DNA of 10,324 nucleotides from CAWVWD01 sp965662365 (GCA_965662365.1 CBFIHR010000118.1:1-10324); one strand, 5' to 3'. Positions 1 to 7,056 are shown, counted from the first letter of the stretch. Program-made: numbers and translations. The notes: a model not told the origin generated them from the letters alone.

Positions 1-60
1 GGAGAATCCCAGGCAAAGTATAAATGCCAAAATACTCAATTTAAGTGTTGATGTTCTCAT
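1..60 (-). CDS. Exported protein, N-terminal fragment (partial, runs off left edge)
   Basis: Reading leftward from an ATG at 60-58 there are 20 open codons to the window edge. They begin MRTSTLK and continue with a hydrophobic stretch (LSILAFILCLGFS). A short basic start followed by a hydrophobic core is the layout of a Sec signal peptide, so the product is probably exported. A Cys lies inside the core (LCLGFS), but the fragment is too short to say whether it is a lipobox. The gene is divergent from the flavoprotein gene at 436, and a -7-like element lies about 60 bases upstream. Function cannot be named from 20 residues. The signal-like composition is the only support, so a chance ORF is still possible. 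Confidence 0.6.
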   Translation of the reverse strand, partial: MRTSTLKLSILAFILCLGFS

Positions 61-117
61 GAATTCTAAATAGTTTTTACTGTGAATAGATTTGGTATGA
101 TGACAATTTCTATTTTT

Positions 118-155
118 TATCAAAAGTATATTTAATAAGCGTATACTTTTTGATA
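118..155. repeat. Inverted repeat in the divergent intergenic region
   Basis: The left arm TATCAAAAGTATA (118-130) and right arm TATACTTTTTGATA (142-155) are complementary apart from one extra base in the right arm, and are separated by 11 bases. The right arm runs into a second palindrome, ATAATTTATAAATTAT (153-168). It lies between two divergent genes, so it could be an operator or a DNA hairpin. The AT content makes short palindromes common, but 13 paired bases is more than expected by chance at one site. Confidence 0.5.
121..128 (-). promoter_or_regulatory. Candidate Bacteroidota -7 element for the leftward gene
   Basis: Read on the minus strand these bases are TACTTTTG, an exact match to the Bacteroidota -7 consensus TAnnTTTG. 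They lie about 60 bases upstream of the leftward start codon and inside the left arm of the inverted repeat at 118-155. No clear -33 TTTG is seen at the expected distance, so the assignment is tentative. Confidence 0.35.
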
Positions 156-435
156 ATTTATAAATTATTGTTTTTGAGAAGTTTTAAATAATAAAATATA
201 AATTTTAGAAAATTGACGACATAACCGGAAAAGGCATTTTTTGTGCCAACAGAGGCAAAAAAATAGTGATTTGGATAAACGCTGTAAATCACCGAAAGAA
301 CGTGACCTTTTAGCTATTCACTGTTTTTTATTGATTTTTATTGATTTTTAGTCGCATTCTAAACTTTTCTTAGTGACTAATGTAGTAAATGAAATTTGAA
401 CTATTTCAATAATCGGTAGAATAATTAAATTAAAT

Positions 436-990
436 ATGCAATCTCTGGAAGATATTTTTCAAAACATTTGGCAACAACTTAGACGAGGGAAAAATGACAA
501 GAAACACGCTTTTCGATTCGGAACATTTGTGACAATTAATGGCACGTTTCCAAATCCGAGAACGGTCGTATTAAGAAAAGTCGAACAAGCGAAAGCTGAA
601 CTTTGGCTTTATACCGACCTTCGCTCGCCTAAAGTTGAGGAAGTCAGAAATAATAAAAATGTAGCCTGGCATTTTTATAATCCAAAACAACAAGTACAAT
701 TAAGAATGTACGGTACGGTTGCTATTTTACACAATGAAACGATTACCAACGAAATTTGGCAGAATCTACCCGATTATGGAAAATCCGATTACCTAACTCG
801 ACAGCCGCCCGGTTCACTAAAGTTGAATGATTCGAAACGCTTACTTTCAACAAATAACGCCGAAAATTTTTGTGTCCTTGTGACTGCCATTAATACAATT
901 GATTGGCTACAATTAAGTAGAGATGGACATCAGCGAGGAAGATTTGAGCGAAGTCAAGATGGTTGGAAAAGTGATTGGTTAATTCCTTAA
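436..990 (+). CDS. Pyridoxamine 5'-phosphate oxidase-like FMN-binding protein (Alr4036 type)
   Basis: This 184-residue cytoplasmic protein has the split-barrel flavin-binding fold of the pyridoxamine-phosphate oxidase family. The segment PRTVVLRK (41-48), YTDLRSPKVEEV (59-70) and QLRMYG (88-93) correspond to FMN-contacting strands of the family. The C-terminal LQLSRDGHQRGRFER plus GWKSDWLIP is typical of the Alr4036-type subgroup rather than true PdxH. Length fits that subgroup. The chosen ATG opens on an amphipathic helix (MQSLEDIFQNIWQQL) as in relatives, and there is no signal peptide. The gene stands alone, with about 300 noncoding bases after it. Binding of FMN is likely from the family, but the substrate is not known. 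A role in vitamin B6 salvage is possible, and a general flavin oxidoreductase role is equally open. Confidence 0.85.
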   Translation: MQSLEDIFQNIWQQLRRGKNDKKHAFRFGTFVTINGTFPNPRTVVLRKVEQAKAELWLYTDLRSPKVEEVRNNKNVAWHFYNPKQQVQLRMYGTVAILHNETITNEIWQNLPDYGKSDYLTRQPPGSLKLNDSKRLLSTNNAENFCVLVTAINTIDWLQLSRDGHQRGRFERSQDGWKSDWLIP

Positions 991-1293
991 TATGAAGCAT
1001 TAACGATCATGTTTAAAAATAAACTGATGAAGTCACCTTACCAAACCTTATTTATAAATATAAAATTTATTAAATATTTTTGTTTAAATTGGCAAATAAA
1101 AAACACGTAAAATCGCATTTATTCCAAATTAAAATTGCTTTATCACTGGAATTTAGTAACCATATTGATAAATTTTCGTATGAAATCTATCACTTAAAAT
1201 TACTTTATTTCATACATAATTTGTTATCTATTAATGATCCTTAAACATTTTCCTAATTTTTAATAGAGAACAAATTGAGCAATTATAACTGAT
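991..1293. other. AT-rich intergenic region (303 bases)
   Basis: No gene or structured RNA is recognised. The region is very AT-rich. The only notable structure is a perfect 9-bp inverted repeat, GTATGAAAT (1178-1186) and ATTTCATAC (1207-1215), with a 20-base spacer, about 80 bases upstream of the next start codon. No convincing terminator follows the flavoprotein gene. Confidence 0.5.
1178..1215. repeat. Perfect 9-bp inverted repeat upstream of the small secreted protein gene
   Basis: GTATGAAAT and its exact reverse complement ATTTCATAC are separated by 20 bases. The centre-to-centre spacing of about 29 bases could suit a dimeric regulator or a long-loop hairpin. Short AT-rich arms make chance occurrence quite possible. 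Confidence 0.3.
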
Positions 1294-1719
1294 ATGAATC
1301 CGCTAATATTTATGGTTGTTTTGTCAATACAAACCGTTACAACTTCACACACCTCGTCTCAAAATTGCATTGTTGAAAATAGCATAGCAGGCAGCAAAAC
1401 GGCTGTGACTTCTGAGTTTTTACAGGGTAAATGGCGTATCGTAGAAATTAGTTGTAATGGCCACAAAACTTACAGTAGAGATACGTATCATTTTTTTAGT
1501 GATAACACTGGTTATCAAGGCAGAAGTCAAAAAATAGAGTGGGAAATCAAGAATAATGAACTATTTTTGACAACTTATGAAAATGGAAATATCAATAAAA
1601 CGAAATGGAAAGCGAGGAGAAATCATACAGATTATTTGATTCTTACCCGTTCCGAAATAAATAACCGCAGAGGAGTGCCTATCACAAAAAATGTTAACAT
1701 CAAATTAGTCAAATTATAA
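1294..1719 (+). CDS. Small secreted protein, possible lipocalin-like domain
   Basis: This encodes 141 residues. The N-terminus (MNPLIFMVVLSIQTVTTS) is hydrophobic and looks like a signal peptide, though it lacks a basic residue. After a linker the body starts FLQGKWRIVEI (42-52), then repeats beta-strand-like segments: YHFFSDNTGYQG, IEWEIKNNELFLTTYENG and LILTRS. A 'GkWr-v' opening followed by strands with a 'f..dn.G' turn is the pattern of small lipocalin-like domains common in Bacteroidota secreted proteins, where they may bind hydrophobic ligands. The match is by pattern only and no ligand residues can be named. Cys25 is not in a convincing lipobox. The gene is isolated, and no terminator is clear downstream. 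A hypothetical secreted beta-barrel protein is the safe description. Confidence 0.6.
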   Translation: MNPLIFMVVLSIQTVTTSHTSSQNCIVENSIAGSKTAVTSEFLQGKWRIVEISCNGHKTYSRDTYHFFSDNTGYQGRSQKIEWEIKNNELFLTTYENGNINKTKWKARRNHTDYLILTRSEINNRRGVPITKNVNIKLVKL

Positions 1720-1851
1720 ATAAAAGTAATATTTCATTGATGCGTACAGCGATAACGGTGGAAGGTTCAAGTTCAGTAATTTTTATTGGTACTTAAAAAC
1801 ATAATTAAGTAAAAAAAGTCTTTTTTGTAGTTTTTAGGAAGTGAATTAGGG

Positions 1852-1919
1852 GTTATTACTAATAACTATTTTAAAGAATATACTTACTTTTATTAAACAA
1901 AAAGATTAACTGAATCTTT
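1852..1919. promoter_or_regulatory. Two short hairpins in the leader of the MORN-caspase gene
   Basis: GTTATT-ACT-AATAAC (1852-1866) is a 6-bp stem with a 3-base loop. AAAGATT-AACTG-AATCTTT (1901-1919) is a perfect 7-bp stem with a 5-base loop that ends 16 bases before the ATG. Both lie just before the start codon and could form in the DNA as operators or in the mRNA leader. Function is inferred from position only. Confidence 0.3.
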
Positions 1920-1935
1920 CATCATAAAAATTGCT

Positions 1936-3543
1936 ATGAACACGATTTATTACCATTACATGCTATTACTATTCCTCTTATTCCCCCTCTTTAGTTTTAG
2001 TCAAGACTGCCTTTTAGGTGATTGCCTCAATGGTTATGGAGCAATCGAGTATGTTGACAGTAGTCGTTATATCGGCGAATTCGAAGACGGTAAACGACAC
2101 GGTCAAGGTGTACTATTCCTTACAAATGGTACAAAATACGTCGGTTCTTGGGAGAATGATCAACGTAGTGGTGAAGGTCGTATTTATGATGGCAAACGCT
2201 TAAGAAGTTCTGGTTCTTGGGCAGGTGATCAATTAGTAAAGCCTGTTTTTGAACAAAATTACTGTGTAAGTGGAAATTGTAAAGATGGTTTCGGTGTGTA
2301 TCTTTTTGCCGATGGTCGCAAAGCTATTGGTGAGTTTAAAAATGGACAAATCGCTGGTTATGCAATTTGTTATTATCCGAACGGCGATAAATACATCGGT
2401 CAATGGAAGTTTCAAACTCGTAACGGAAATGGTTTACTTACGACGATTGAGGAAAGGCAAGAAGGGGCTTGGTTAGATGGTGCATTTATCGGTGCGACTC
2501 GTGGCATTGGCAATAAAGGTTGTATTTCGGGTAATTGTGAGAATGGAAGAGGTACTTATATTTATCCGGATAATACTATTTATGAAGGTAATTTCGTAAA
2601 TGGCATGGCAGAAGGTTACGGCGTTTGTTATTATACTGATGGCGATATTTATGCAGGAAACTGGAAAAAACATAATTTTCAGGGTAAAGGGACAATGTAT
2701 TACAGCAGTGGTCAAGTCGTCAAAGGATTTTGGTCAGGTGGCTTTTACATGGGAAAAGAAGAAGAAGTGAAGCCAGAAAGTATGATGGCACATCAAGGGA
2801 CAGAAGAGTTTCAGAATCCTAATGGAAAAGTATGGGCGGTGTTAGTTGGAATTGCTCATTATAGTCACATGAGAAGTCTGAAATACACTGACGACGACGC
2901 TTATCGTTTGAATGCTTTCTTACAAAGTCCTGAAGGCGGAGCGTTGCCAGATGAGCAAATCAGAGTTTTGATAGATGAAGCCGCTGAAAGAGACGTTATT
3001 TTGAATACGTTGTCAACCGTCGCAAAAGAGGCTTCAGAAAATGATGTGATTATTTTCTATTTCTCTGGTCACGGTTTACAGGGATCGTTTTTGCCACACG
3101 ATTATGACGGAAAAGATAAAGTTGTCAAACATCAAACAGTTAAAGATATTTTAGAATCAAGTGATGCAAAAGCAAAAATTGTAATTGCTGACGCTTGTCA
3201 TTCAGGAAGTTTCATAGCTACAAAAGGCAATCATCACGGAACGATTATCGATATTTATTATGCTGCTTTTAATGAAAGTTCAGGCGGATTCGCATTGATG
3301 CTTTCTTCTAAAGGTGACGAAACTTCGATTGAGAGCAATGGCTTACGTCAAGGGATTTTCAGTCATTTCTTGATTAAAGGCTTGAAGGGAGCTGCAAACA
3401 TAAACGACGACCAAATCATAACAATTGATGAAGTGTTCAAATACGTTTACAATAACGTTCGATTTTATACGAACAAGTTTCAAACGCCAATTATTATCGG
3501 ACAATACGATGTAGATATGCCGTTAGGCGTTGTCAGAAAATAA
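1936..3543 (+). CDS. Secreted MORN-repeat protein with C-terminal caspase-like peptidase domain
   Basis: This encodes 535 residues. The signal peptide has a hydrophobic core (MLLLFLLFPLFSFS) and probable cleavage before Gln23, so the protein acts outside the cytoplasm. Residues 25-281 hold about nine MORN-like units (for example YIGEFEDGKRHGQG, YEGNFVNGMAEGYG), arranged as three blocks of about 86 residues. Each block opens with Cys-x4-Cys then G-x-G (Cys25/30, 110/115, 196/201). Residues about 297-532 form a clan CD caspase-like (C14) domain: KVWAVLVGIAHY, YTDDDAYRL, the His motif YFSGHG (His379) and the Cys motif IADACHSGS (Cys421). Both catalytic residues are present, so it is probably an active cysteine peptidase. 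MORN repeats may serve as a binding or lipid-facing platform. It has its own leader and a terminator after it. The substrate is unknown, and no partner such as a gasdermin is next to it. Confidence 0.9.
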   Translation: MNTIYYHYMLLLFLLFPLFSFSQDCLLGDCLNGYGAIEYVDSSRYIGEFEDGKRHGQGVLFLTNGTKYVGSWENDQRSGEGRIYDGKRLRSSGSWAGDQLVKPVFEQNYCVSGNCKDGFGVYLFADGRKAIGEFKNGQIAGYAICYYPNGDKYIGQWKFQTRNGNGLLTTIEERQEGAWLDGAFIGATRGIGNKGCISGNCENGRGTYIYPDNTIYEGNFVNGMAEGYGVCYYTDGDIYAGNWKKHNFQGKGTMYYSSGQVVKGFWSGGFYMGKEEEVKPESMMAHQGTEEFQNPNGKVWAVLVGIAHYSHMRSLKYTDDDAYRLNAFLQSPEGGALPDEQIRVLIDEAAERDVILNTLSTVAKEASENDVIIFYFSGHGLQGSFLPHDYDGKDKVVKHQTVKDILESSDAKAKIVIADACHSGSFIATKGNHHGTIIDIYYAAFNESSGGFALMLSSKGDETSIESNGLRQGIFSHFLIKGLKGAANINDDQIITIDEVFKYVYNNVRFYTNKFQTPIIIGQYDVDMPLGVVRK

Positions 3544-3561
3544 TCTATATTTTTTTCGTAA

Positions 3562-3597
3562 AAGAAAGCCGATTCAATATCTTGAGTCAGCTTTCTT
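3562..3597 (+). terminator. Hairpin terminator after the MORN-caspase gene
   Basis: AAGAAAGCCGATTCA (3562-3576) pairs with TGAGTCAGCTTTCTT (3583-3597) across a 6-base loop. Fourteen of 15 positions pair (one G-U, one mismatch). It begins 18 bases after the stop codon. The following bases (AGTTCTTAT) are only partly T-rich, so termination strength is uncertain, but the stem is far stronger than any other near a gene end here. It separates this gene from the 3649-6884 trio. Confidence 0.65.
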
Positions 3598-3648
3598 AGT
3601 TCTTATCAGCTGCAATCGTATCTTCGTTGAAAATAAAGTACTACAACA

Positions 3649-5016
3649 ATGACTTTTGTAAAAAATCTCTTTCGAGGAAATTATTGGCTTCAACCGATTG
3701 ATAATACTCAATTGATATTGATGCGAATTATCTTAGGTCTGGTGATTGCGGCAGACGCTTTCGGCGGAATCGCAACAGGCTGGACTTATCGAGCCTTCAT
3801 TGAACCTGATTTTACGTTTACCTTTATGGGCTTTGAATGGCTTCAAGTCTTCGCTGGTAAACCGATGTATGTGATTTACACCTTATTCGGAATTTGCGGG
3901 CTTTTTATTGCTTTCGGAGCATATTATCGAACGGCTACAATCGGAGCAGCGATTACGTGGACGATGATTTATTTTGCTCAAAAAACCAATTACAACAATC
4001 ACTATTATCTCTTGATGATGTTGTGCTGGCTGTTGGTTTTCTTACCTGCGAATCGTTACTTTTCGTATGATGTGCGACGAACCCCGTCGATTAAATCCTT
4101 GACTGCACCTCGCTGGACGGTTTTATTTTTTGTTGTTCAATTATTGATTGTTTATACTTTTGCGAGTATTGCGAAAATGTATCCTGGCTGGGTCGCCGGT
4201 GAACCGATGGAAATTTGGTTTACACAAAAAGTCAATTATCCAATTCTCGGCCCTTATTTACAAAGTTTTCACACTCATAAATTTGTGGGCTTAGGTGGCA
4301 TTTTATTTGATTTATTAGTGATTCCGGCCTTACTTTGGAAGCCGACTCGATGGTTAGCGGTTGTTGCGTCGCTTGGTTTTCATCTGTTCAATTCGGTCGT
4401 TTTTCAGGTTGGAACATTTCCCTATTTAATGATTGGAACATTGATTTTATTCTTCCCGCCAGAGCAGGTTCGGAAAATATTTTTCAAGTCAAAACCTCCT
4501 GTCAATCCTGAATTGTTGCCCGAAGCGAGTTTTTCAGAAAGACCCCTACAACATAAAATTGTCTTGGTCGTGTTAGGTCTTCATTTTTTGATACAATTAA
4601 TTTTACCATTACGTCATCATGCGTTTCAAGATAGTGTGATGTGGAACGAGGAAGGGCATCGTTATGCGTGGCGAATGATGTTGAGAGCAAAAACAGGTAG
4701 TGTTACGTTTAGGATTATTAATAATGAAACTGGTAAAGAGTATTTCGTTCAGCCAACCGAATATGTCACGCCAAAACAGGCTTGGTCATTGGCGATTCAT
4801 CCAGATATGCTGTGGCAATTTGTACAGGTGATTAAAAAAGATTACGCCGCAAATGGCATTACAGATATTTCGATTTATGCTCGTTCGAGGATTCGAGTGA
4901 ATAAGGGCGAATACCATACTTTGATTGATCCGGAGTACGATTTGGCTAAAGCCAAATGGCATTATTTTAAGCATAGCGAATGGATTTTGCCCGAACCTGA
5001 TAATTTTGATTATTAG
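3649..5016 (+). CDS. Vitamin K-dependent gamma-carboxylase homologue (HTTM domain membrane protein)
   Basis: This encodes a 455-residue inner-membrane protein. The N-terminal 270 residues carry several hydrophobic helices (about 23-42, 74-92, 97-112, 121-135, 157-175, 215-230, 236-269) of the HTTM domain. Human gamma-glutamyl carboxylase motifs are recognisable. NNHYYL (116-121) matches the NNHSYL region with its key His (His118). ASIAKMYPGWVAGEPM (172-187) matches the segment holding catalytic Lys218 (Lys176 here). FHLFNSVVFQVGTFPYL (245-260 region) matches the next helix. A C-terminal extracytoplasmic part contains QLILPLRHH (316-324) and YAWRMM (339-344), also conserved. The enzyme family uses reduced vitamin K, oxygen and CO2 to carboxylate glutamates. 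Bacteroidota make menaquinone, which could supply a cofactor. No Gla-domain substrate is nearby, so activity is inferred. It starts just after a terminator and probably leads an operon with the TPR gene 45 bases on. Confidence 0.85.
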   Translation: MTFVKNLFRGNYWLQPIDNTQLILMRIILGLVIAADAFGGIATGWTYRAFIEPDFTFTFMGFEWLQVFAGKPMYVIYTLFGICGLFIAFGAYYRTATIGAAITWTMIYFAQKTNYNNHYYLLMMLCWLLVFLPANRYFSYDVRRTPSIKSLTAPRWTVLFFVVQLLIVYTFASIAKMYPGWVAGEPMEIWFTQKVNYPILGPYLQSFHTHKFVGLGGILFDLLVIPALLWKPTRWLAVVASLGFHLFNSVVFQVGTFPYLMIGTLILFFPPEQVRKIFFKSKPPVNPELLPEASFSERPLQHKIVLVVLGLHFLIQLILPLRHHAFQDSVMWNEEGHRYAWRMMLRAKTGSVTFRIINNETGKEYFVQPTEYVTPKQAWSLAIHPDMLWQFVQVIKKDYAANGITDISIYARSRIRVNKGEYHTLIDPEYDLAKAKWHYFKHSEWILPEPDNFDY

Positions 5017-5061
5017 AGTGAAACGGTAAAAGATACATAAGTTGAATTAAACCCTGACGAT

Positions 5062-6078
5062 ATGAAGTTTAATCTTAAAATGGCTTTATTGTTCTTTTTT
5101 ATGGTTTATAATTGGTCAACGCTTTCGGCACAGCAACTCAATACGCCGAAGGAGTTTCAAGATATTATCAATTATTCACCGATTGAATATTTTAATATTG
5201 AGGGAAGCAATTCGCTGACTTTTGAAGTATTAGAAACTCCTGCTTTTTCTGCTTCAGTACCGTCTTTAGAGCGTTCGAGAAAACTTAAAAAAGCATTGCG
5301 AAAAGGGAATAAACTTTATAAAAAAGAGCAGTGGAAAAAGGCGTTAAAACAGTATCAAAAAGCATTAGAGATGGATAAAAATAATACCTGGCTTTTGCGT
5401 CGTATCGGTCAGGTGTTTTTAATCAAAAAAGAATACAAAAAAGCAATTGAATATGTCGATAAAGTATTGTTAATCAATGCGTTTGATTTTGAAGCCTTAG
5501 CGATAAAAGCAGATGCTCAAGTTGGCTTAGGAGCGTTCGGAATGGCGACTCGCACTATTACGTTAGCACATTTATACAATAGAAATAGTGTTGTTTTACG
5601 AAAAAGATTAAAAGCTATTGCTTTGTTAGATCAGTATCAATATGATGATTCTTGGCAGTTCGATTTTAATTATAAAATAGAAAAAATTGGTAAAAATAGT
5701 ATTCAAATTACGACACCAAATGACATCTGGAAAGCTTACGCTAACTGTAAAGCTGTTTGGGCATTTGATGCGAACTATCGAAAAGCCAAACAAAATGATT
5801 ATCCTATTAAATTAGATTTTTTGGAAGAGAAAGAATGCCTTCTCAACTTCTTGATTTGTTACGAAAGTGTTGATTCAAAACATCGAAATACCGTCAACTT
5901 ATTAGCTCTAAAATTGATAGAAACAATTGATAATAAACTGATTAATGCCTTCATTCAATATGAAATTTGGGCGGTACAAAACCCAAAATCAATGCAGGAA
6001 TTAACCGAGGCAGAACTTGATGAGTTAATGATGTATATTTTTACAATCAGGACGGAGTTAGTGATTAACGAGGAATAA
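5062..6078 (+). CDS. Exported TPR-repeat protein
   Basis: This encodes 338 residues. A signal peptide (MKFNLKMALLFFFMVYNWSTLSA) with probable cleavage before Gln24 is followed by a short variable segment. Residues about 72-178 contain three tetratricopeptide-like helical pairs: GNKLYKKEQWKKALKQYQKA, GQVFLIKKEYKKAIEYVDKV and ADAQVGLGAFGMATRTIT, with the usual small residues at the turn positions. Such repeats bind other proteins. The C-terminal half (about 190-338) is lysine-rich, probably helical with some strands, and not recognised. The start is the first ATG, 45 bases after the carboxylase-like gene, so cotranscription is likely. The product is likely periplasmic or surface-exposed. A link to the carboxylase homologue, for example as an accessory or substrate-handling protein, is speculative. 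The stop codon lies inside a 10-bp tandem repeat. Confidence 0.8.
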   Translation: MKFNLKMALLFFFMVYNWSTLSAQQLNTPKEFQDIINYSPIEYFNIEGSNSLTFEVLETPAFSASVPSLERSRKLKKALRKGNKLYKKEQWKKALKQYQKALEMDKNNTWLLRRIGQVFLIKKEYKKAIEYVDKVLLINAFDFEALAIKADAQVGLGAFGMATRTITLAHLYNRNSVVLRKRLKAIALLDQYQYDDSWQFDFNYKIEKIGKNSIQITTPNDIWKAYANCKAVWAFDANYRKAKQNDYPIKLDFLEEKECLLNFLICYESVDSKHRNTVNLLALKLIETIDNKLINAFIQYEIWAVQNPKSMQELTEAELDELMMYIFTIRTELVINEE

Positions 6079-6104
6079 TACGGAATAATACGGAATAATA
6101 CGGA
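6072..6104. repeat. Tandem repeat of GGAATAATAC, 3.3 copies
   Basis: GGAATAATAC is repeated perfectly at 6072-6081, 6082-6091 and 6092-6101, then GGA of a fourth copy. The first copy contains the last sense bases and TAA stop of the TPR gene (TAA at 6076-6078). The others lie in the gap to the metallopeptidase gene. Slipped-strand change in copy number would alter the intergenic spacing by 10 bases per unit but leave the stop in place. Confidence 0.9.
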
Positions 6105-6131
6105 CGGTTTTTTATGAAAATATGATTATAA

Positions 6132-6884
6132 ATGACGAAAAAAGCAGTGATGAAAAAACTGACAAGAACGACGATTGACATCAATGAAGCGTCTATTTTG
6201 GTGAAGATTTATGAAGAACCTCGTAAGAATGTTCGGGCATCTATGACTAAAAATGGGGCGATTTTACGCATACCTTTAGGTTTGACACAAGAACGCAAGA
6301 ATCATTTTTACGGCTGGTTCAATGATTGGTTGAAAAGTCAATTACAAAATGAAAAGTCTAAGCAATTATTACTCGGGAAAACGTATCATCATGCGGATAC
6401 AATCAATGTATATAATCGAACTTACAGCCTTGATATTCAGTTTTCTAACCGAAAAACACATGGTGCTAAACTCAAAAAAAATACGATTTATTTAAGCCTG
6501 AATCAGAATGATGTTCCGGCACATATTCAAAAATCCATTCGTCAATTGATTAGCCGAGTCGTTGCACAAGATTGTTTACCCGAATTTGAAAAACGAGTCG
6601 ATTATTGGAACGATACTTATTTTCAAGAAACAATTAATCAAATTCGTTTTAAAAATAATCAAACAAACTGGGGCAGTTGTTCCTCAAAACGGAATCTAAA
6701 TTTCTCTACTCGCTTACTTTTTGCAACGCCCGAAGCGATTGATTATGTCATCGTTCACGAATTAGCACATTTAAAAGAATTGAATCACTCAGCAAAATTT
6801 TGGAAAATCGTTTCAGACGTGATGCCGAATTATAAAGTACAAGAAAAATGGCTGGATAAAAACGGGCATTTGTGTCAATTTTAA
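6132..6884 (+). CDS. YgjP-like zinc metallopeptidase (DUF45/M48-related)
   Basis: This encodes a 250-residue cytoplasmic protein with no signal peptide. The zinc site is HELAH (His209, Glu210, His213) with a third ligand His219 in the motif LNHSAKFW (217-224). The preceding NQTNWGSCSSKRNLNFSTRLLFATPEAIDYVIVHE segment is diagnostic of the YgjP-like family, which is related to SprT/M48 enzymes. The N-terminal 130 residues look like the family's beta-rich domain. The family's physiological role is poorly known, and a role in processing or quality control of proteins is only inferred. The first ATG is at 6132, but an in-frame ATG at 6150 (MKKLTRTTID) is an equally possible start. It follows the TPR gene by 53 bases, suggesting the last gene of a three-gene operon. 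No clear terminator follows. Confidence 0.85.
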   Translation: MTKKAVMKKLTRTTIDINEASILVKIYEEPRKNVRASMTKNGAILRIPLGLTQERKNHFYGWFNDWLKSQLQNEKSKQLLLGKTYHHADTINVYNRTYSLDIQFSNRKTHGAKLKKNTIYLSLNQNDVPAHIQKSIRQLISRVVAQDCLPEFEKRVDYWNDTYFQETINQIRFKNNQTNWGSCSSKRNLNFSTRLLFATPEAIDYVIVHELAHLKELNHSAKFWKIVSDVMPNYKVQEKWLDKNGHLCQF

Positions 6885-7048
6885 ATAAAATCTCTTTATA
6901 ATCCTCATTTGATTTATTGTTAAAAATAGAAGATAAGTAGTGTGTATAATAAAATGCATGCGCTAATATTTTGGATACTAAACTATTTTCAATTAAAAAT
7001 TTGGTTTTTCATTTTTATACCTTAAATTAACATTTCCTAATCTAAAGA

Positions 7049-7056
7049 TAGATTTG
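7049..7056 (+). promoter_or_regulatory. Candidate -7 element for the EF-G-like gene
   Basis: TAGATTTG fits the Bacteroidota -7 consensus TAnnTTTG exactly and lies about 180 bases upstream of the start at 7233. A -33 TTTG is not seen at the usual spacing. If used, it would give a long leader containing the hairpin at 7154-7178. Confidence 0.3.

Larger units (their letters stand above)
61..435. other. Divergent AT-rich intergenic region (375 bases)
   Basis: No coding region or RNA gene is recognised here. Besides the inverted repeat at 118-155 there is a tandem pair of TTGATTTTTA (331-350). There is also a weak stem in which a T-rich arm ending GTGCC (236-247) can pair with AGGCAAAAAAA (about 253-263). 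Just upstream of the rightward gene is GAAATTTG (391-398), which differs by one base from TAnnTTTG. The region must hold the promoters of both divergent genes, but none is clear beyond the minus-strand element at 121-128. Confidence 0.6.

Noticed and set aside
236..263. Terminator hairpin with T-rich and A-rich arms in the left intergenic region
   Set aside because: The stem is mostly A-T, has a bulge, and lies between two divergent gene starts where a terminator has no gene to end.
1791..1826. Terminator after the small secreted protein gene
   Set aside because: ACTTAA/TTAAGT is only a 6-bp A-T-rich stem and is followed by As before the Ts, so a working terminator is not supported.
1936..3543. 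Anti-phage caspase-gasdermin defence system
   Set aside because: The caspase domain carries a signal peptide and a MORN rod, so it is exported, and no gasdermin or other pore-forming gene lies next to it.
3619..3626. -7 promoter element TATCTTCG for the carboxylase-like gene
   Set aside because: It departs from TAnnTTTG by one base and has no -33 partner. A promoter must lie near here, but this match is too weak to assign.
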